The notes beneath the pieces were generated by a model. It had not been told where the DNA came from. It saw only the letters and a program-made list of their open reading frames with translations, and did no database searches. Position numbers and translations under genes: made by a program. This document shows positions 5,695 to 7,899 of a DNA stretch of 7,899 bases, piece by piece. Source of the DNA: an uncultured Muribaculaceae bacterium (GTDB taxonomy: Bacteria; Bacteroidota; Bacteroidia; Bacteroidales; Muribaculaceae); NCBI GenBank assembly GCA_910586175.1, contig CAJUIJ010000115.1:1-7899 (forward strand), given 5' to 3'. How positions within the stretch are numbered: position 1 is the first letter of the stretch; the number at the start of each line of letters is the position of its first letter.

Positions 5695-7755
5695 ATGAAA
5701 ACATCCAACTTCAAGATAGAGAAACTGACAGCGTGGAGAGCATGCGCTTTGATTATGCTGATATCATGCCTGGCAGTTTATGCACCACTGACGGCACAAA
5801 CCAAGATGGCGAAGGCCGGCAGCGAATCTTCCGAAAACGGAGGCAACTCTGATAAGAAGAGTTATCCTCCCGGCTCGGCATGGACATTGTCATGGCCGTT
5901 AGGCACACATATCGAGTCTACGCTCGACACGCTGCTCTACAATTACCAACGACGCTTTGTGGAGTCGATGCGTTCAGACGCCTGGGCCACAACCGGTGCA
6001 TATACGGCACCTGCGCTCAACATGATGTATTTCGAGCGTCGTGAACAGCCTTCTTTCCTGTTTGAGAGCGCTTTGGACTATTGGATACCATCGTTCAGCA
6101 AGCAGAAGTTCTACAACGTTTATATCCCGATGACACAGCTCGAATATGGCTGGGGTATCGGCACGGAGAACCGTACAGACCACTTAGGGGCTATATTTGC
6201 CGGCAATGTAAACCGCAAAGTGGGCATCGGAGCATGGGTGGATTATCCATATACAAAAGGTTCGTACGCCTACCAGGCAGCCAAAGGATTAGGCTGGGGC
6301 TTCTCCGGTTACTATGCAGGTGACCGCTATGAGATGCAGGCCTTCTACAACCACTACAACCACCTTAACAAAGAGAACGGCGGTATCACAGACGACCTCT
6401 ACATCACCAATCCGGCGGAACTCCAGGGAGGCGTTAGCAACATAGAGCCGCAGAGCATACCGGTCAACCTGACGGCGGCACACAGCCGAGTGCACGGTGG
6501 GGAGCTTTATATGAGCCACGCATATAAATTGGGATTCTGGCGCGACATAACGCAGCCCGAAGACACTGTGCAGCGACAGGAATTCGTGCCGCACACCAAA
6601 TTCGTGTACACATTCGACTGGAAGAAAGACACCCACATCTTCCGCAACGACAATGCGGCGGAGGCTGAGAAATTCTGGCAGAACGTATACTTCAACAATC
6701 AGCGCACGCACGACAAAACGGCGTACTGGTCAGTCTCCAACACCCTCGGCATCGAGATGATAGAGGGTTTTCAGAAATGGGCGAAATTCGGTTTGGCGGC
6801 ATATGCCACCTACGAGGCGGACCGTTACGGCTTCGAGGTGACCGGCATGGACGACCCTGAGATCACCGGCACCACGGAACTGCCCGAAGGCTGGAACAAG
6901 AACTTGAGACGCACGCGCAACAGGCTCTGGGTGGGAGGCCGACTCGAGAAGACACGCGGCAGCATAATCCGCTATGCAGCTGATGCTAAATTCGGACTGA
7001 TTGGCGATGCAATAGGCGATATCGACGCGAGCGGGCGCATAGACACGCGATTCCGTCTCGGCAAAGACACCGTGACAATATCGGCCGACGGATTTTTCAA
7101 GAACATAGAGCCGAATTATCTGCTCAACCACTACGTGAGCAACCACTTCATTTGGCACAACGACTTCGGCAAGATACGCAGTTTCAGGGTGGGTGGCCGC
7201 CTGCACATACCCTGGACATGGACTACGCTCAAAGTAGGATTTGAGAACGTGCAAAACCAGGTATACTTCGACTCATCGAGCATGCCGCGGCAGCATGGCG
7301 GCAGTGTGCAGGTATTCTCGGCAGCTATACAGCAGAACCTGAAATTAGGCATCTTCAACTGGGACAACACCTTCACCTATCAGAAGAGTTCCAACACCAC
7401 CGTAATACCATTGCCGGAGTTTGTGCTTTATAGCAACATGTATCTTTACTTCCATGCTTTCAAGGCGTTGACGGTACAGTTTGGTGTAGACGTGGATTGG
7501 TATTCGGCATATAAGGGACCCAACTACCAGCCGGCCACAATGCAATTTACTGCACAGGGCGACAATGCTGTGAACGTTGGTAACTTCATCAACTCCAATG
7601 TATATCTCACTTGTAAGCTCTACAAGGTTAGGTTTTTCGCAATGGTGAGCAATCTTGCCCAGGGATGGTTCACTAAAGGTTACTTCTCATTGCCCCACTA
7701 CCCTATCGACCCACGGCAATTCCGCATCGGCTTGATGATTGACTTTGCCAACTGA
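5695..7755 (+). CDS. Putative porin, outer-membrane beta-barrel (Bacteroidota 'putative porin' family, Porin_10-like)
   Basis: 686 residues. The N-terminus is basic, followed by the hydrophobic stretch ALIMLISCLAVYAPLTAQ (18-35), a signal peptide probably cut after Q35. A Ser/Gly/Asn-rich linker (about 38-58) follows, then the conserved-looking start of the body, LDTLLYNYQRRF (77-88). The rest is dominated by alternating aromatic and polar strands, as in GYYAGDRYEMQAFYNHYNHL (205-224), VYTFDWKKDTHIF (304-316) and MYLYFHAFKALTVQFGVDVDW (582-602). It ends YPIDPRQFRIGLMIDFAN, a typical closing barrel strand. Length and texture fit the Bacteroidota family annotated 'putative porin'; the family call is from memory of this pattern. 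There is no plug or carboxypeptidase-like domain, so it is not SusC/TonB-dependent. It would form an outer-membrane channel of unknown specificity. A lipobox-like LISC ends at C25 but would leave a hydrophobic mature N-terminus. It is separated from the GH81 gene by 430 bases and probably has its own promoter. Confidence 0.8.
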   Translation: MKTSNFKIEKLTAWRACALIMLISCLAVYAPLTAQTKMAKAGSESSENGGNSDKKSYPPGSAWTLSWPLGTHIESTLDTLLYNYQRRFVESMRSDAWATTGAYTAPALNMMYFERREQPSFLFESALDYWIPSFSKQKFYNVYIPMTQLEYGWGIGTENRTDHLGAIFAGNVNRKVGIGAWVDYPYTKGSYAYQAAKGLGWGFSGYYAGDRYEMQAFYNHYNHLNKENGGITDDLYITNPAELQGGVSNIEPQSIPVNLTAAHSRVHGGELYMSHAYKLGFWRDITQPEDTVQRQEFVPHTKFVYTFDWKKDTHIFRNDNAAEAEKFWQNVYFNNQRTHDKTAYWSVSNTLGIEMIEGFQKWAKFGLAAYATYEADRYGFEVTGMDDPEITGTTELPEGWNKNLRRTRNRLWVGGRLEKTRGSIIRYAADAKFGLIGDAIGDIDASGRIDTRFRLGKDTVTISADGFFKNIEPNYLLNHYVSNHFIWHNDFGKIRSFRVGGRLHIPWTWTTLKVGFENVQNQVYFDSSSMPRQHGGSVQVFSAAIQQNLKLGIFNWDNTFTYQKSSNTTVIPLPEFVLYSNMYLYFHAFKALTVQFGVDVDWYSAYKGPNYQPATMQFTAQGDNAVNVGNFINSNVYLTCKLYKVRFFAMVSNLAQGWFTKGYFSLPHYPIDPRQFRIGLMIDFAN

Positions 7756-7899
7756 ATTGGCATACCTTTTGTCGTATTCTTTGTAACGTCGGCGGCGCCT
7801 CCTTTCCCCCAGTTCGCGATGCAACGTGACTTACGCTTTTTTTGTCATCGCCGGAGGCTCGCTCCTCCCGATGGCTTCACGGCTGGGCTTGTTCTCTGT
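7756..7899. other. Non-coding 3' flank of the porin gene
   Basis: No convincing gene in 144 bases. A 6-bp inverted repeat, TGCCAA/TTGGCA, spans the porin stop codon (7746-7762) and is followed by TACCTTTT, which is at best a weak terminator. Further on, CTTACGCTTTTTTT (7830-7843) and ATCGCCGG (7847-7854) resemble a sequence downstream of ruvX (535-562). Confidence 0.6.

Noticed and set aside
5767..5769. Lipobox-like LISC (Cys25) in the porin signal peptide
   Set aside because: A mature protein starting there would begin with another hydrophobic stretch (CLAVYAPLTAQ); cleavage after the LTAQ motif by signal peptidase I fits a barrel porin better.
5634..5852. 72-codon + strand ORF at the start of the porin gene
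   Set aside because: It overlaps the porin signal peptide region in another frame and its translation has no features of its own.
6289..7254. Long minus-strand ORFs (140 and 174 codons) opposite the porin gene
   Set aside because: They lie wholly within the porin coding sequence, lack recognisable motifs and reflect reduced stop frequency on the antisense strand of a GC-moderate gene.
7746..7770. Short hairpin TGCCAA-CTGAA-TTGGCA followed by TACCTTTT as porin terminator
   Set aside because: The stem is only 6 bp, overlaps the stop codon, and the T-run is short and not adjacent to the stem; too weak to annotate as a terminator.

Overview
The window looks like chromosomal DNA from a gut-type Bacteroidales (phylum Bacteroidota), possibly Muribaculaceae; the family is my inference. 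The support is: Bacteroidales-type promoters with a perfect TAnnTTTG -7 box, start codons without Shine-Dalgarno sequences, signal peptides cleaved at an Ala-Gln, a 'putative porin' outer-membrane barrel of a kind known from Bacteroidota, and a large secreted glycoside hydrolase with a C-terminal tail of the 'TIQG...GLYI' type.

Layout, left to right, with all three main genes on the + strand. Bases 1-90 are ten tandem copies of a 9-bp unit that ends 13 bases before ruvX. The ruvX gene (104-514) encodes the RuvX/YqgF Holliday junction resolvase-like protein. A 199-base gap follows and carries a near-consensus promoter. Next is a 1516-residue secreted family GH81 endo-beta-1,3-glucanase (714-5264) with a long accessory tail that reads as Ig-Ig-F5/8C twice over. 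A 430-base intergenic region (5265-5694) holds two different repeat structures. One is a pair of GC-rich hairpins that are inverted copies of each other (5307-5375). The other is a 181-bp AT-rich element bounded by a perfect 26-bp inverted repeat (5423-5603) that encloses a 45-codon minus-strand ORF. A putative porin (5695-7755) follows, with its -7 promoter box 18 bases beyond the inverted repeat. The last 144 bases show no gene.

How the genes relate: RuvX is a housekeeping protein and probably unconnected to the rest. The GH81 protein should be exported and cut beta-1,3-glucan (laminarin, curdlan, fungal or yeast wall glucan, callose), held to its substrate by the accessory domains. The porin would sit in the outer membrane. 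Each of the two envelope genes appears to have its own promoter, so they need not be one operon, and no susC/susD pair is visible. I see no tRNA, rRNA, CRISPR array, transposase or phage gene. The points most worth a second look are the 181-bp inverted-repeat element with its small ORF, the duplicated tail of the GH81 enzyme, and the 9-bp repeat tract in front of ruvX.
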